Shown here in pieces: positions 1 through 11,900 of a stretch of 64,000 nt of DNA (positions are counted from its first letter, which is position 1; each line of letters starts with the position of its first letter). A program made the translations under genes and the position numbers. The notes below the pieces were generated by a model. It ran no database searches. It saw nothing but the letters and a program-made list of their open reading frames with translations, and was not told the origin of the DNA. The DNA is from Caecitellus pseudoparvulus (lineage: Eukaryota > Bigyra: Bicosoecida), in contig CBFFRQ010000054.1 of the NCBI GenBank assembly GCA_965644315.1, positions 372,001 through 436,000 of the forward strand, written 5' to 3'.

Positions 1-943
1 CCAGGAGGGGGAGCAGGGTGGGGTGCGCAGCCGCCGCCCCAGTCACCTGCGCGCCCCACGCGACCAGTCCGATGTCCAGAGGTCGCAGCGACCCCCGCGT
101 CACCAGTGCCGTGTCTCCCAGCGCAGCAGCGGCCTCCTGCGGCACGGCACGGCCTTGCTTCGTCAGCACCCCCCCTGCCCACAGACTGGTAGCCAGAGCA
201 GCAGATGGCAGGTGCAGGCCTGGGCGGCAGGCAGCCCACGTGGCGTCCAGCGCGTCAGACGGCACACTGCTCGCCTCCTGCATGCCCAGGCAGAAGAGCA
301 CCTGAGCCAGGTCGGTGCCCGACGCGCCACCTGCCAACCCGCCCCAACGCGACAGCGCTGTGGACAGCACCGGGCCCGCCTCGGGCAGATCGCCCAAGGC
401 AGGAGCCATGTGGCCCAGCGCAGCCAAGGTGGTGGACACCTCCTTCACGCTGGCGTGGCCGTCGCCCAGTGCAGCAGCCATGTGGCTGAGGCCAGCCTCC
501 ACAAAGCTTTGCGCCGATGGCGTCAGGCCACGCAGGACAGTTGGAGGCGCCACCTCGGCGGAGAGAAACACGCCTGTGCCGGGGTTTGCCACCTGACCGA
601 TCCCCAACAAGGCCTTGGCGACCATGGCCGTGCTCCATGCGTCGCCGTGGGCTGCCAGGTGAGCAGTGGCGGCTGAGCACAGCGCCTCATATTCCGCACT
701 GCCACCAGCGGCATACCCACCAGCCTTGCGCGGCACCCACTGCAATGCCGCCGACAACGCCTCCGCGTCAAAGCTCCCTGGTTGCATGGTGAATGCTTCC
801 AGGATGTGGGCGTAGCTGTTGGTGGCCTTGGACAGCTTCACCAGCTGGGCAGCGGCGCGGCTGGCCATGCCCGCTGTGATGGTGGTGTGCACAGCGCCAG
901 GCCTGGCGGCGCAGCGCACTGCACTTCGGCACAGCGCTTGCAT
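1..943 (-). CDS. Helical-repeat protein, probably organellar, FASTK/RAP-like (3' end outside window)
   Basis: An open frame on the minus strand runs from an ATG at 943 to the left edge without a stop (about 314 residues visible). An in-frame TAG lies just upstream of that ATG, which fixes the start unless there is an upstream exon. The N-terminus MQALCRSAVRCAARPGAVHT is rich in Arg and Ala with no acidic residues, as in a mitochondrial presequence. The rest is repeated Ala/Leu-rich helix pairs (for example KLSKATNSYAHILEAF and ALLGIGQVANPGTG) resembling the helical repeats of FASTK/RAP-domain RNA-binding proteins. The RAP domain itself would lie outside the window, so the family call is an inference. 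Reading frames on the other strand here are shadows. Confidence 0.6.
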   Translation of the reverse strand, partial: MQALCRSAVRCAARPGAVHTTITAGMASRAAAQLVKLSKATNSYAHILEAFTMQPGSFDAEALSAALQWVPRKAGGYAAGGSAEYEALCSAATAHLAAHGDAWSTAMVAKALLGIGQVANPGTGVFLSAEVAPPTVLRGLTPSAQSFVEAGLSHMAAALGDGHASVKEVSTTLAALGHMAPALGDLPEAGPVLSTALSRWGGLAGGASGTDLAQVLFCLGMQEASSVPSDALDATWAACRPGLHLPSAALATSLWAGGVLTKQGRAVPQEAAAALGDTALVTRGSLRPLDIGLVAWGAQVTGAAAAHPTLLPLL

Positions 944-1216
944 ACTGGGCGTCTAGCACAGAAGGCTCCTATCCCAACCGCGGTCACTCCCAACGCACGT
1001 TGGTGCGGTTTGGGCAGGTCAGCGGTGAGGCCTGGAACACGGACCCCTCGCTGCAGCCACCGACCCTCACGGGCGGCGGCAAAAACGTAGCGGGCGGCAC
1101 GCAGCACCACGAGGCGCGCAGAGCATGTTAGGTAGCACGTTGGGTGTCGGTGTGTGGCGCCAGGCTGCCGCTGCCACAGTGCATTGACCCCCCTCCAGCC
1201 CACATGGAACCCCCCC

Positions 1217-1625
1217 TCAGAAGATATCATCGGGGTCGAAATCAGACCCATCCGCGCTGAACGCCGCACTGCTCCTGCCACTCGTCTCCCCTGAGCCCTC
1301 CAACTCCACCTCCTCACCCTCACCAGAGTGCAGATCACCCCCCCCCTCCCCTCCCCGCGCCCACGCCGGCACAAACGCAGACATTCCCATGCCGCTTGCA
1401 TCGGCACGCCGCAGCACCTCAGCCCTATACGGATCGGCCGATGGCGCTGGAGCTGATGCTGGAGCTGGTGCTGGAGCTGGTTCAAGTGCTGGCGCTGGAC
1501 CTGGACCTGGAGCTGGAGCTGGAGCTGGTGCTGGTGCTGGTGCTGGTGCTGGAGCTGGAGCTGGTTCAAGTGCTGGTGCTGGAGCTGGAGCTGGTGCTGG
1601 AGCTGGAGCTGGTTCAAGTGCTGGC

Positions 1626-1685
<60 letters not shown>

Positions 1686-1739
1686 TCAAGTGCTGGAGCT
1701 GGAGCTGGAGCTGGAGCTGGAGCTGGTTCAAGTGCTGGC

Positions 1740-1770
<31 letters not shown>

Positions 1771-4086
1771 CTGGTGCTGGAGCTGGAGCTGGAGCTGGAG
1801 CTGGAGCTGGTTCAAGTGCTGGAGCTGGTGCTGGACCTGGAGCTGGAGCTGGAGCTGGTGTTTGCACGCTAACGGGCTGTACCTCAATGACTGGAGTAAC
1901 TTGTGTCGCTCCTTGGCTGACTCCTCCGTCACTGCTTCGGGAGTCACTACGGAACGCTCCACCCCTCGAGACCCCCTCCTCTCTGCTGTGATGTCTACTC
2001 TGGGTGCTGCTTCTGCCCCCCTCTTCCGCTTGGAAGGATTGGGGGTGTGGCGCGCGGCCACTGTACCGCTGCAGCACACCCCCTGCCCCGTACTGGCTCG
2101 GAGGGGGGTGTAGGGGGGGTCCATCTCCCCCCGCCCTGGATGTGACCGGCACGTAGGGTTGCACTGCAGACACGTGTGAGTGAGCTGCTCCCTCCCCCCC
2201 CCAAGACGCGACGCTGTGGGGGTGGGAGGGGGGCCATGAGGGAGTCGGCAAGGCTGGTGCGTTCGCGAAGTGAAACGCAGCAGCTGGCGGCGCTGGCACA
2301 CGCTGCGGCGCCGTGCGACTAGCCTTGCCAATGCCCAGTGTCTGCAGCAAGCTGCGCAGTTCTGACACTTCCTGGGAATGGGCTGCCTGTGACTCGCTGG
2401 ATGCCGCCGGGACTCGCTTGAGCTGGTCCTGTAGCTCCGCCACGCGCGACTGCAACGCACGGCGCTGCCTGGACCACTCGCTCGCACGCATCATCCACGC
2501 TGCGTTGTCGTTAGCCCGGTGGTGGGCTGCTTTCTGACTGACTGACTTCAGCGCTGCCGTCTGGGCTGAGCGCAGGGCAGCCTCCCGTTCCTCCGCACCC
2601 GCCTGCGCAGCTGACACAGCCTCCGCCGCATCACGAGCTCGCTGCTGGGCCTGCTCCAGCTGCTGCTGCAACGCATCACAGCGCTGCTGCAACGCGTCAC
2701 AGCGCTGGGCCTGCTCCGTGCAGGTGCGCTGGCTGTCGTGCAGCTGCTGCTTGAGGGACGTCACCTCCTCCTGTAACGCATCACGACGCTGGCCCTCCTG
2801 CTGCAAGTGTGCCTGGGTGGCAGCCAAGTCAGCCCGTAACGCAGCATTGCCCTCCGTTGAGCGCGAGGAGGTGGCACGCAGATCTGCCAGCTCCGCTGCC
2901 TGCCGCGACACCGTGCGTTGCGCATCCGCCAACGCCGCCTCGCGCAACGCATGTTCCTTCTCTGTAGCGGCGATGCTGGCCTCCCGTTCGCCCAGGGAGG
3001 CCAGGTGCTGCGCCTTCCAGCGGTCAAACTCAGCCTTGGCCGCCGCCATGGCTCGCTCCGCCGCGTCCGAAGCCGCCGCCACGCGTGCGTTGCAGTCTCG
3101 TTCCCACTCGCGCAGACGGGCCTGCTCCAGGGCGATGGCCTTGGCATCCAGCTCACTGGCGCGTCGGAAATCCGCCTCACGGCTGCTCGCCTCCGTCAGC
3201 TGGGTCAGCATGCGCTGCCGAGTGTCGTAGGCTTCCCGGTCAAAGTCCGCACGGGCTCTGGCCAGGGACGCCCGCTCAGCTTCCAGGCGCCCCTCCAACT
3301 GGGCATACCGTTCGGAAAATGCAGCTTCCAGCTCCTCGCGCTGCTTGGCCATGGCGCTCTGCCACCGGCGCCGCTCACTGGCAGTGGCCACGGCCACCTC
3401 TTGCTGGCGGATGCGAGCCAGTTCACTGTGCAGCTCCTCTTGCGCCCTGCGATCAGCTTCAGCCTGGTGCTGGCGTAGCAGGCGTGTAATGTCCATGGGA
3501 GCACTGGGTGGCGCAGCTGGTGTGGGCGGATCTGCGGGTGGCGGGCCAGGTTCGCATTCGTCGGCCGTTGCAGGTGGCTCGAAACGCCAGGCGAAACGCC
3601 ACGCACCATAAGCGGCCAGTCCTGGCGCTCTGCCCTTCGATGCGCGAGCAGCACTCTCTTGCTGACCTTGAAGATATCCCACCTCGTTGATCAGATCCAC
3701 AAGGACGCTGGAACCCGACCCCTTGACGCGCAGTGCCTGTGGACAGCGCCGCACGTGTGAGGGACCGGCTGCAACGGCAGTCGCGCACCGCGTCGTACCT
3801 GCCGCAGCACGCCGGGAGACATGTCCGGCAGCTGTTCGCGCTCTGCATCTAGGATGGACAGGGTCTTCGTGTGCCCCGCTGCCTTGAGGAAGTCCACCAC
3901 AATCGCGAGGGCGGTGGCATCGCTGTCTCCGTCCTCCTCTGGCGCAGCAACGGCACGCCTCTGCCGCTGCTGCCCCAGCAGCCGCTGCACTACCACGGCG
4001 CGCAGGGCAGCCTTAGCTTCAGGCAAAGCCCCACTGCTCGCCAGGGTGTCGTGCAGTGCACGCTGCGCGTTGCTCGACCCCGCCAT
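1217..4086 (-). CDS. OFD1: OFD1-like centriole / basal-body protein with LisH domain, coiled coils and Pro-Ala tail
   Basis: Two exons (4086-3799 and 3736-1217) are joined across a 62-nt GT-AG intron, giving about 935 aa. Residues about 8-35 form a LisH-type helix pair (LHDTLASSGALPEAKAALRA), followed by a second helical segment (VVDFLKAAGHTKTLSIL) spaced as in human OFD1. Residues about 170-560 are continuous coiled coil; the segment around FDREAYDTRQRMLTQL resembles the OFD1 central region. The last third is low complexity, dominated by alternating Pro-Ala interrupted by LEP. OFD1 caps the distal end of centrioles and supports ciliogenesis, which fits a flagellate and the axonemal dynein nearby. 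The ATG at 4086 is preferred; a longer N-terminus up to about 4206 is possible. Family assignment is by remembered alignment. Confidence 0.72.
1441..1862. repeat. Hexanucleotide (GGAGCT/GGTGCT) tandem tract coding for a Pro-Ala run
   Basis: About 420 bp are built from GGAGCT and GGTGCT hexamers, punctuated by GGTTCAAGTGCTGG-type interruptions. On the minus strand the tract encodes (PA)n with regularly placed LEP interruptions inside the OFD1-like gene. The same DNA gives Gly-Ala or Leu-Gln-rich open frames in other registers, which are artefacts. Confidence 0.9.
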
Positions 4087-4695
4087 GCTGCACGGCACGG
4101 GCGTCCTTGATGTGGAGCTGGCAGAGGCAGCGAGGCAGTGGGGGACGAGCAGACTAGGTGCCGACAGAGCAGGGCTGCGAAGAAAGCACGAGCGAGCTTC
4201 TGCCACTTCGCATTCACCTGCGTGTCAGGAAGTGGCTGTGCACGGTGCATTGCGCCTGCACGCACCGCACACCGTCCCACCTTTCAGTGTGCCCCCCCCC
4301 ACTCTGATGCGTGACATGTTTCAGCATGCACGGACTCCGAAGCTGCCCAAAAGGATGCCTGCCCCGACAAGGGCGACTTCGTGGTGGGGAGCAACTACAA
4401 TTCTTTATTCATTGCATTCTTCAATTGGGAAACACTACAAACTCTTGCTCCCAAAAGCACATGGCTGCCTTCTTTAGAACTGTCCACCGCATGTGGGGAG
4501 ACACAAAGTCAAGCACAGCCACAATTTCCCTACCTACAACTTGATACCTGGAACACACTTCACTCAGTCCAGAAGGCCTACGAACCAGCGGGTGCCTGTC
4601 TTCTGTTCGGCCGCCCGCCAGCGCAGCTGCGCCAGCTCACGCTGTGCGGCGCCTTCAGCGCCCTCGTCCACCCCCCAAGCCAGCCTGCAGCCGAG
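4087..4695. promoter_or_regulatory. Divergent intergenic region between OFD1-like gene and actin-related gene
   Basis: About 610 bp separate two divergently read start codons, so both promoters should lie here. The part from roughly 4380 to 4560 is clearly AT-richer than the flanking genes. No recognisable TATA box, RNA gene or conserved protein was seen. Confidence 0.4.
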
Positions 4696-5977
4696 ATGGC
4701 GGCCATGGGGTCCGAGCCCATTGTTGTGGCTGATGTTGGCAGCTGCTTTGCGCGTGTCGGTCTCGCGGGGGCCTCGACGCCCGCGGCAGTGTGCCACTCA
4801 ATCGTGGGCAAGCCCAAATACCGCAGGGTGCTGAAGGGAGCAACCTCTGCCCCTGCTGACGGACAGTGAGTGCCTCAAACAGTCCTCCCATTAGAAGCCA
4901 CCCTTGCTTCAATGCCCCCCCCGCTCTCTAACCAGGCTTGTGTGCGGGGATGCTGCCATGTCGCAGCGTGCGCTCCTCGCCCTGCGCCGGCCGGCAACGG
5001 CAGACGGCGTCGCAGACGTGTCCGATTGGCTTGCGTTGTGGGACCACGTGCTGGCTAGCACTGACTCTGCTGCAAAGGGCGGAGGTGGGTCCCTGTCCTC
5101 TGCTGCTGTGGCTCTCGTCGCGCCGCGGTGTGCCAGCACCGCGGTGCAGGCTGGCTTGGTGCAGGCACTCCTGGCCAGTCGCAAGCATAGCAGGGTGCGC
5201 CTGGTGAACCCTGCTGCCGCAGCCCTGTACTCCGCTGGGCTGACCACTGGCGTAGCGTTGGACGTCGGACACACGGGCAGTGCTGCAGTTCCCATCCTGG
5301 ACGGATTCGCAGTGCCAACGGCAGCACGCCGCTCGCGGGCAGGCGGCGCGTCCGTCGTGCACACTGTCAGGGTGCGTCTCCTGCTTGGGCCTCGCTAGGT
5401 CACACGCCCGGAGCAGCCCGCTCGCTCATTTTCCTTTGCACAGGAGAGCCTGCGCCAGCAAGGCCTGCACCTGGACCTGCCGTCGGAGGTGGAGGTGGCG
5501 CGGGAGATCGCCGAGGCAGTGAGCCAGTGCGGAGCTGACCCCAAGCAAGCTGTCCCTGGAAAGTACCAACTGCCAGACGGGTCCATGTTGGCAGTGCCCT
5601 CGGAAGCCATCAGGGCTGGCGACTGCCTGTTTTCCCCAGGCAACCCCGATGAGCCTGGCCTGCATACCATCGTCGCTGCATGTGTGGCTGCCACAGATCT
5701 CCACGCCCGCGCCAGTCTCCTGAACAATGTCGTCATGTACGGCGGTGGGTCCCTGTACACAGGCGCACCGCAAGCCTTCTTGAACAACCTCGCCGCCTCT
5801 GTTCCTCGTGGTGTGAACGTCTCCGTGCGGGCGAGCAAGGACCGATTCATGGCACCGTGGACTGGGGCGAGTGTCCTCACTGCCCTGGAGTACAAGGCAG
5901 AGGAGGGCAGCTGGCTGACAGCTGGGGACATAGAAGAGCACGGTGCTGTCAGGGCTGTTGAACGCATGAATTGGTAG
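4696..5977 (+). CDS. Divergent actin-related protein
   Basis: Three exons (4696-4865, 4936-5371, 5444-5977) with 70- and 72-nt introns give 379 aa, almost exactly actin length. The actin fold signatures are in order: phosphate-1 loop (VVADVGSCFARVGLAG), the segment GDAAMSQRALLALRRP matching actin's GDEAQSKRG region, phosphate-2 loop (LDVGHTGSAAVPILDG), adenosine region (VVMYGGGSLYTG) and a C-terminal block (DRFMAPWTGASVLTALEY) matching actin's WIGGSIL region. Similarity to conventional actin is low and the usual actin C-terminal tail is absent, so this is an orphan or fast-evolving ARP, not cytoplasmic actin. It could be nuclear (chromatin remodeller) or flagellar. Its stop lies 7 bp from the stop of the convergent dynein gene. 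Confidence 0.8.
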
Positions 5978-5984
5978 GCTATGT

Positions 5985-8900
5985 TCAGCGTTCCGTGATG
6001 CACAGCAATGCAACGCCTCGCAGAACCCAGTGGGATGCCTTCTGCACCCGTGTTGGAAGGGGCACGGACACCACCAGGAAGAAGTCCGTGCGGTCTGGGT
6101 ACCTGTAGATGGGGCATTGGTATGGGGCGTTTCCTGTTGGCGAGTAGATGTCTGACTTGCTGGACACCTGCGAGTCCTTGATGGTGGTGAGGTACAGCAC
6201 GGGAAGCGGGGCGAACAGGACCTTGGGCTCAGACTCAACGAGTGACCCTTCGCTGCGTCCCCATCGCGCCCCGTCCAGGAACAGCCCGTGAACGTACACG
6301 CCCTCCTCTGGTGCGTCGCGCACAGCATCGGCACCCTTGAAGTCTGTGACCTGGGCGTGGTACACGACGTTGTCCAGGGCCCACCCGTCTGCCTTGTGGC
6401 GGCGAGTAACTTCTTGCTTCATGGAAGTCAGGAAGCCTTGGGGGTTGAAAAAGCCTGTCATCCAGTAGCTGTTGGGAGGTTGAGAGGTCAGCCACGTCCT
6501 GATTTGATCATCTCTGTCCAGGAAGGACGAAAACCACTGGCCGAGGTTGAGCAGGAGCCACGAGAACTCATCACCTCCTGGCGTGTACAGCCAGCTGCGT
6601 GGCACCTTGGCAGAGAAGATGTCCATCATCGCCGCTTGCAGCTCACTGGTGAGGACCACTTCGCCCTTGATGGCGAGTTTCATCTGCTCAAGCATGCTTC
6701 GGGCGCGGTCCACGACCCTCGCAAGGCGCTGGATTTCCTGGAACAGGAAGATGTTCGCTGGCTTGGACAAGCCTCCAAGCTTCCGGATCCGGGCCTTGTA
6801 GTCGTCCTCCACGTACGCCTCAGGCAGCTTGGCCAGCAGCTCGTCGGCCTTCTCCGTGACAATTTCATCCATGGAGCGCCCCCCCGCTGCGCCGATGGAC
6901 TTGGGCTGTGTGCCCTCCATGGTCTGCAGCAGCTCCACCACTTCCTTCACCCGGAAAGTCAGGTCGCCGTTGGGGTGCAGGCCAAAGATCTCGGGGGAGT
7001 CGATGTCTGGGAAGGTTTGCGCGTACTTGCGGTAGGGCTCCACTTCACTGTCAGACATGACGACGTACTGGAAGTCGTCAGGGATGGGGTTGATGGGTGC
7101 GGCGGGGTTGTACCGGAAGTCAGGGTCGAGAGTGCCGGGGGTGATCCACCGGCTGGCGTACGCGTTGAACATGCGCCTGTCGAAGTCATCTGTGATCTTG
7201 CCCCCGTACTGTGCCTCGGCCACCATGTACTGGAATGTTGGCCACGAGATTGGCCCACTGTACAGGTGCTTCTCCAGGAACATGATGCAGGCGCGCAGGT
7301 CGCCGGAGTTGTACTCGTACGGCACGCACCATCCAAGTGGCCCGAACTTCCTCCGCTCCTGCACGATGGAGTGCAGGAAGCATAAGTTGTACACGAGCTT
7401 CCTCCACATCTCTGCCTGGCTAGGCGTGTCGATGCGTTCCAGTCGGTCTTGGTCCACTTCCACCACGTACGACCTGTACAGCCCAGCCTTCAGGCCTGAT
7501 GGGGGCTCGTTCGTCACTTTGGTGCTCATCTGCAGCAACCCCAAGGGGAAGTCCTCTGAGGGCATGGCTGTGATGAACAGTCGGAAGTCTTCGTGCACTG
7601 CATCCTGCATCTTGTTCAGGATGTCCTCCATTTCCACCATGAGTTGCAGTCCCAACTCACAGTTCTGCAGCAGCACCCACGTGCCGTTCACCGCTGCTTT
7701 GTCCATCATGCGCTTGGCAATCTGTTCTTGCCCTTCACCCATGGAGATGCTCTCTACAGTTGTCTTCTTCCTCTTCGCCAGCGCTTCGATGGCCTCCGTC
7801 GGGTCTGCTCCCACAGAGAGCAGGAAGATCACCGGAACTTGGGCCACCATGCCGTCGAATATGCTCTCTATCGTGTCGGACACCGGGTCCACATACCGAG
7901 GTCCGATGTTCGCCACGTTGCGGATGAACTGCCGGATGGCCAGCAGGGTTCGGTCTTTGCGTAAGGCCCTGATCAGCAGCAGCCGGCGCCAAGGGCCAGC
8001 ATGTGGGTCGCCGCTCAGCGGCCCCTCAAAGTCAGGAATGGGGAGGCGCTCGGGATCGTTGGCATCAAACCAAGCCCTCCACATGCTCTCATTGCGACTG
8101 ATGGCATCCAAGAGTGACGCGAAGAATGGCAGCGCTGATGTCAGCGCCTTGGCATTCAGCCACGCCTCCCTGGGCATCCAGCGCGGTGGCGGCCCTGCGC
8201 TTGCAGGGTCAACCGCGGCGCCTGCTTGGAGGAAGAGGGAAATCTCGCTGGCGTCCAGGACTTCAGCCTTGACTAGGATCTTCAGGGTGAACATGAGCAC
8301 GAAGAGGAGTTTATGCCGCTCGTACAGGCCTCTGTTTATGTAGCGGTACACGGAGTACGTCATGGTGCTGACAATGTTCTCCACGCGCTTTGTGGCCAGT
8401 GCGCTCTTCTCCGCGTCATCGATACTCTTCGCAAACAACTCAATGAACTGTGCGAGGGATGTTTGGTACATGACGTTGACCAGGGACATCTCGACGATGG
8501 AGAAGTACAGCACCGACCCGCGGGTCGCGACAGGCCGGTATGCTTCGCGCTGCTCGCTGATGGAGGTGCGGGCCTCATCTGCAGCGTCCAGCTTGTCCTT
8601 GACTTCAGCTGCCTTGGTCTTGGTGTTATTCAGGACGTCCACTAGCTCTGCATCCTCCAGCAAGTTGCCCCCCCCGCTCAGGCGATCCAGCAGCTGCGAG
8701 TCCAGCTCCTGCAGCGCTTTGCGGTTCGAGTTCACCTCCGCCAGCACCTGCTCCAGCATCTCTTCCAGCTCCCGTTTCTCTTTCTTGATCACTCGGCCCA
8801 GCAGCTGGTCTTCCAAACCGCTCATGGTCACAGTGAAGTCCACGACGGTTGTTTTTGCTTGGAGCTCAGGGGAGAAGTGAGGATTAGGCAGGCGGGTGAT

Positions 8901-11900
8901 GAAGTACATGGCGAAGCTGTCGTCCATCTCCACCTCACTGTCGGCGACTTTGATGTACTTCCGCTTGTTGCGGATGATGATCTGCTTCTCCAGCACAGGG
9001 TCCAAGAGGGGGTCCAGCTCCTCCTCCACGTTGATGACGATGAATGCGAAGCCCTGCCCCATGCAGAACTCCAAGTTGTCCTTCAGCCGGCTGGAATTCA
9101 CAGGGGTCACGGGGGGTGTCGGGAGTTTCCCCCCCTCACGGTTCCGGATCCAGTTCAGTGCTTGGCCTTGTGGATCAATCAGCAGCGGGTAGCGCGACGA
9201 GCGCGTGACCAGGATGCCATTCTGCACACTGAGGGGGTCAGTCGGTAGCCCTTCCAGGTTCCAGTCGCCAATGGTCCCGGCGTCCACCAGGAAGTCAATG
9301 ACCTCCAGCTTGTCAGTGACGGGGACGCCGCGGGACTGCAAGTCGGCAGTGAACTTCTCCTGCACGAGGTACTGCCGGAAGGGTGCGTTGAATGGACCAC
9401 AGTAGCAAGTGAAGGCACAAGCCACTGCCACGTCCCCCACCAGGCGCCGCTTTTGGTCGGCAAAGTTCTTGCTGTCTTCCGTCCATCGGATCTTCTCCCC
9501 TGCCAAGCCGTTGATGAGCTTCTCTGCCTGCTGCAAGGTGGAGGCGAGGCGATTGGCATTGTCCTCCAGGTCCTGCTTTGCCGACATTTGTGCGTCGTAG
9601 TCTGCCTGCAGGGCCGCCAGGCGGGCCAGCACTCCCGCCTCCTCCTCCTCAGCCCTCCCCAACGCCGCCAAGGCCTTATCCAGCTTGCCTTGGGCGACTT
9701 GCAGGGCCTCTAGCTTTGGCTTGACCACCCTGGAGGCGTAGAAGTAGTCCCGCATGGCACCGGCCCACACTGCCATGTTCACGACGTAGTCGCTCATCTT
9801 CTTGGCAGCCAGGTGGTCTGCGTTCAGCCACGGGTGCAAGGAGTACACTTCGACGAGCTCGCAGGTCTCTTCATTCACTGCATCCTTGTCGAACCCCTGC
9901 AGGCGTGGAAGGAAGTCTGAGGTGCTGATGACCGCCAACGCTGAGTGCTTGTAGCTGTCTGCCAGGAACTCAAGCTCCGTCCCACACACGACATTCACAG
10001 CATCACTTCCAGTTGTGACGGGCAGCAGAGGGGCTTGGAATAGGATGGCCACCATGTCCAGGACATACTTGATGGCAGCGGGGGGGGACGGCTTCACTGC
10101 CTTGATGCTTTGGATGTCCTTGGCGGTGATGCTGGCAGCGGCGCCCAGCGCGCGGTCCACGATGGGCTGCGCCTTGTCCAGGTCAGCTTGGCACAGTTTC
10201 TTTTCTCCTTCAATCTTTGCAGCCTCTGCCTCGCACCCGTCCTTGATGACCTTCACCTTCTCGCCTTGTGCCTCCGCTTCCCCCCGCTTGACGGCCAGCG
10301 TGCCGAGCAGAGCATTCACCTTGTCCGTGGCTTCCGCCACTTCTGCCTGCTTCACCTTCAGCACCCCCTTCATCTCGTCGACGCCTGCGCTGCCCTCAAT
10401 GAGCTTCTGCAGCCCCATGTTCACGTTATCTTCCTGTTTCTTCAAACTGGCGAGCTTTGTGGCATACAGCTCCTTGTAGTTGGCGATGAAGGCGAGGTAT
10501 GACTTGGGCGTCTGGTACACGTGCCGCCGCATGGCTTGATAGTACTCCTTGCACACTTCCACGACCATGTTGTGCACCATACCCATGTGAGTCATGAGCT
10601 CGTTCTTGGTCTCGTCTGGCGTCTCCATGGCGTAGTCCCCCAAGAAACCCCTGGACACCGACACCAACGCCTCCTCTGGCCATGGCAGGAACCAGTCGAT
10701 GGTGCACCCTGAGAAGAGGCCGGGGAACTTTCGAGCTCTCTCGGAGAACTTTGCGTCCACAGGTGAGAAGCACAGGACTATGTGCAGGTTGTCTTTTGCC
10801 AGATCGAAGAAGTACTGCTGTAGGTTTGTGGGAGTCTCTGGCACTCCCGCCCGCTCCTTCGCAAAGTGCGGCTGCAGATCGCCCGTGATGCCCATCATCT
10901 CGTCCTTGGCGAACAGCCCAGGCACTTCCCCCGTCAGCAGCAGGGAGTTGACGTACTCCAGAAAGGCCTCGCTCTTGATCTCGGCGTCAGTCAGCATGAA
11001 CGTGACACTCTTGCGCTGGTGCCCGGCAAGGTCCTGGCAGAACTTGAGGTCTTCCATGAACGAGGCGACGTTGTACGTCTTCGTCAGCGTGATTTGAAAC
11101 AGCGTGGAGCGCGCGATGTACGAGGCAAGCCGAGTTAAGCTCTGCTTGCCTGACCCGCCCACACCTACGAGGAGCGCAGATCCGCACGGCATGGCAAGGA
11201 TGCGAGCAATGCGGATCATATGCCGCATGGCGTCCTCGAACAACACGAGGTTCAAGGAACGGGCAGGGAACTCGGTGTTGTGCTTGTGCATGAACATGGT
11301 TACACGTTCTCGAACGTTTTGCAGGCTGCCGCCTTGCTCGTACACCTTTGGAGCCTCCGCGACTAGCACGTCGTCTTCGTCGTAGACATCTTCACGGAAG
11401 AAGTCAACCCAGAACGACTCCTCTTTGCACTTGGCGGCAGCATCTGCCCCAAACGTCTCAGCCAAGACACTGTCGGCTTTGGCGGCGTACCACTTCTTCT
11501 CGTCGTTGGCCACGAGTTTGTCGGAGAACACTCGCTCACACTCATGCTTCCACAGCTTGAGCAGGGCGATGTCAGGGTCCATGCCCGGAGTTTGCTGGCC
11601 ACCGGTGCGGATGCTGTCCTTGGGGGTCAGCAGGACGCCTTGGAACACCCGGCTCAACTCGCGCATGTTGAAGACATAGTGGAACTTGGCTGGTGTGGGC
11701 AGCATCTTTGCCTTCACCGAGTTCCACAGCTGAATCGTCGCCGCTGTCAGTTTGCTAACGACCGCCATGGTGGCGTCACTGAAGTCGGCGGGTTTGAAGC
11801 GGCCCGCCAGCATCTGCCCGTACAAGTCATCAATCGACTTCAGGGAGGGAAGCACAAGGTTGAAGGCGAAGAATTGGCGCTTGAGGCGGTCCGGGATGTC

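Noticed and set aside
838-2487. 549-aa minus-strand ORF with QLQLQHQ repeats
   Set aside because: Out-of-frame reading of the hexamer tract in the OFD1-like gene.
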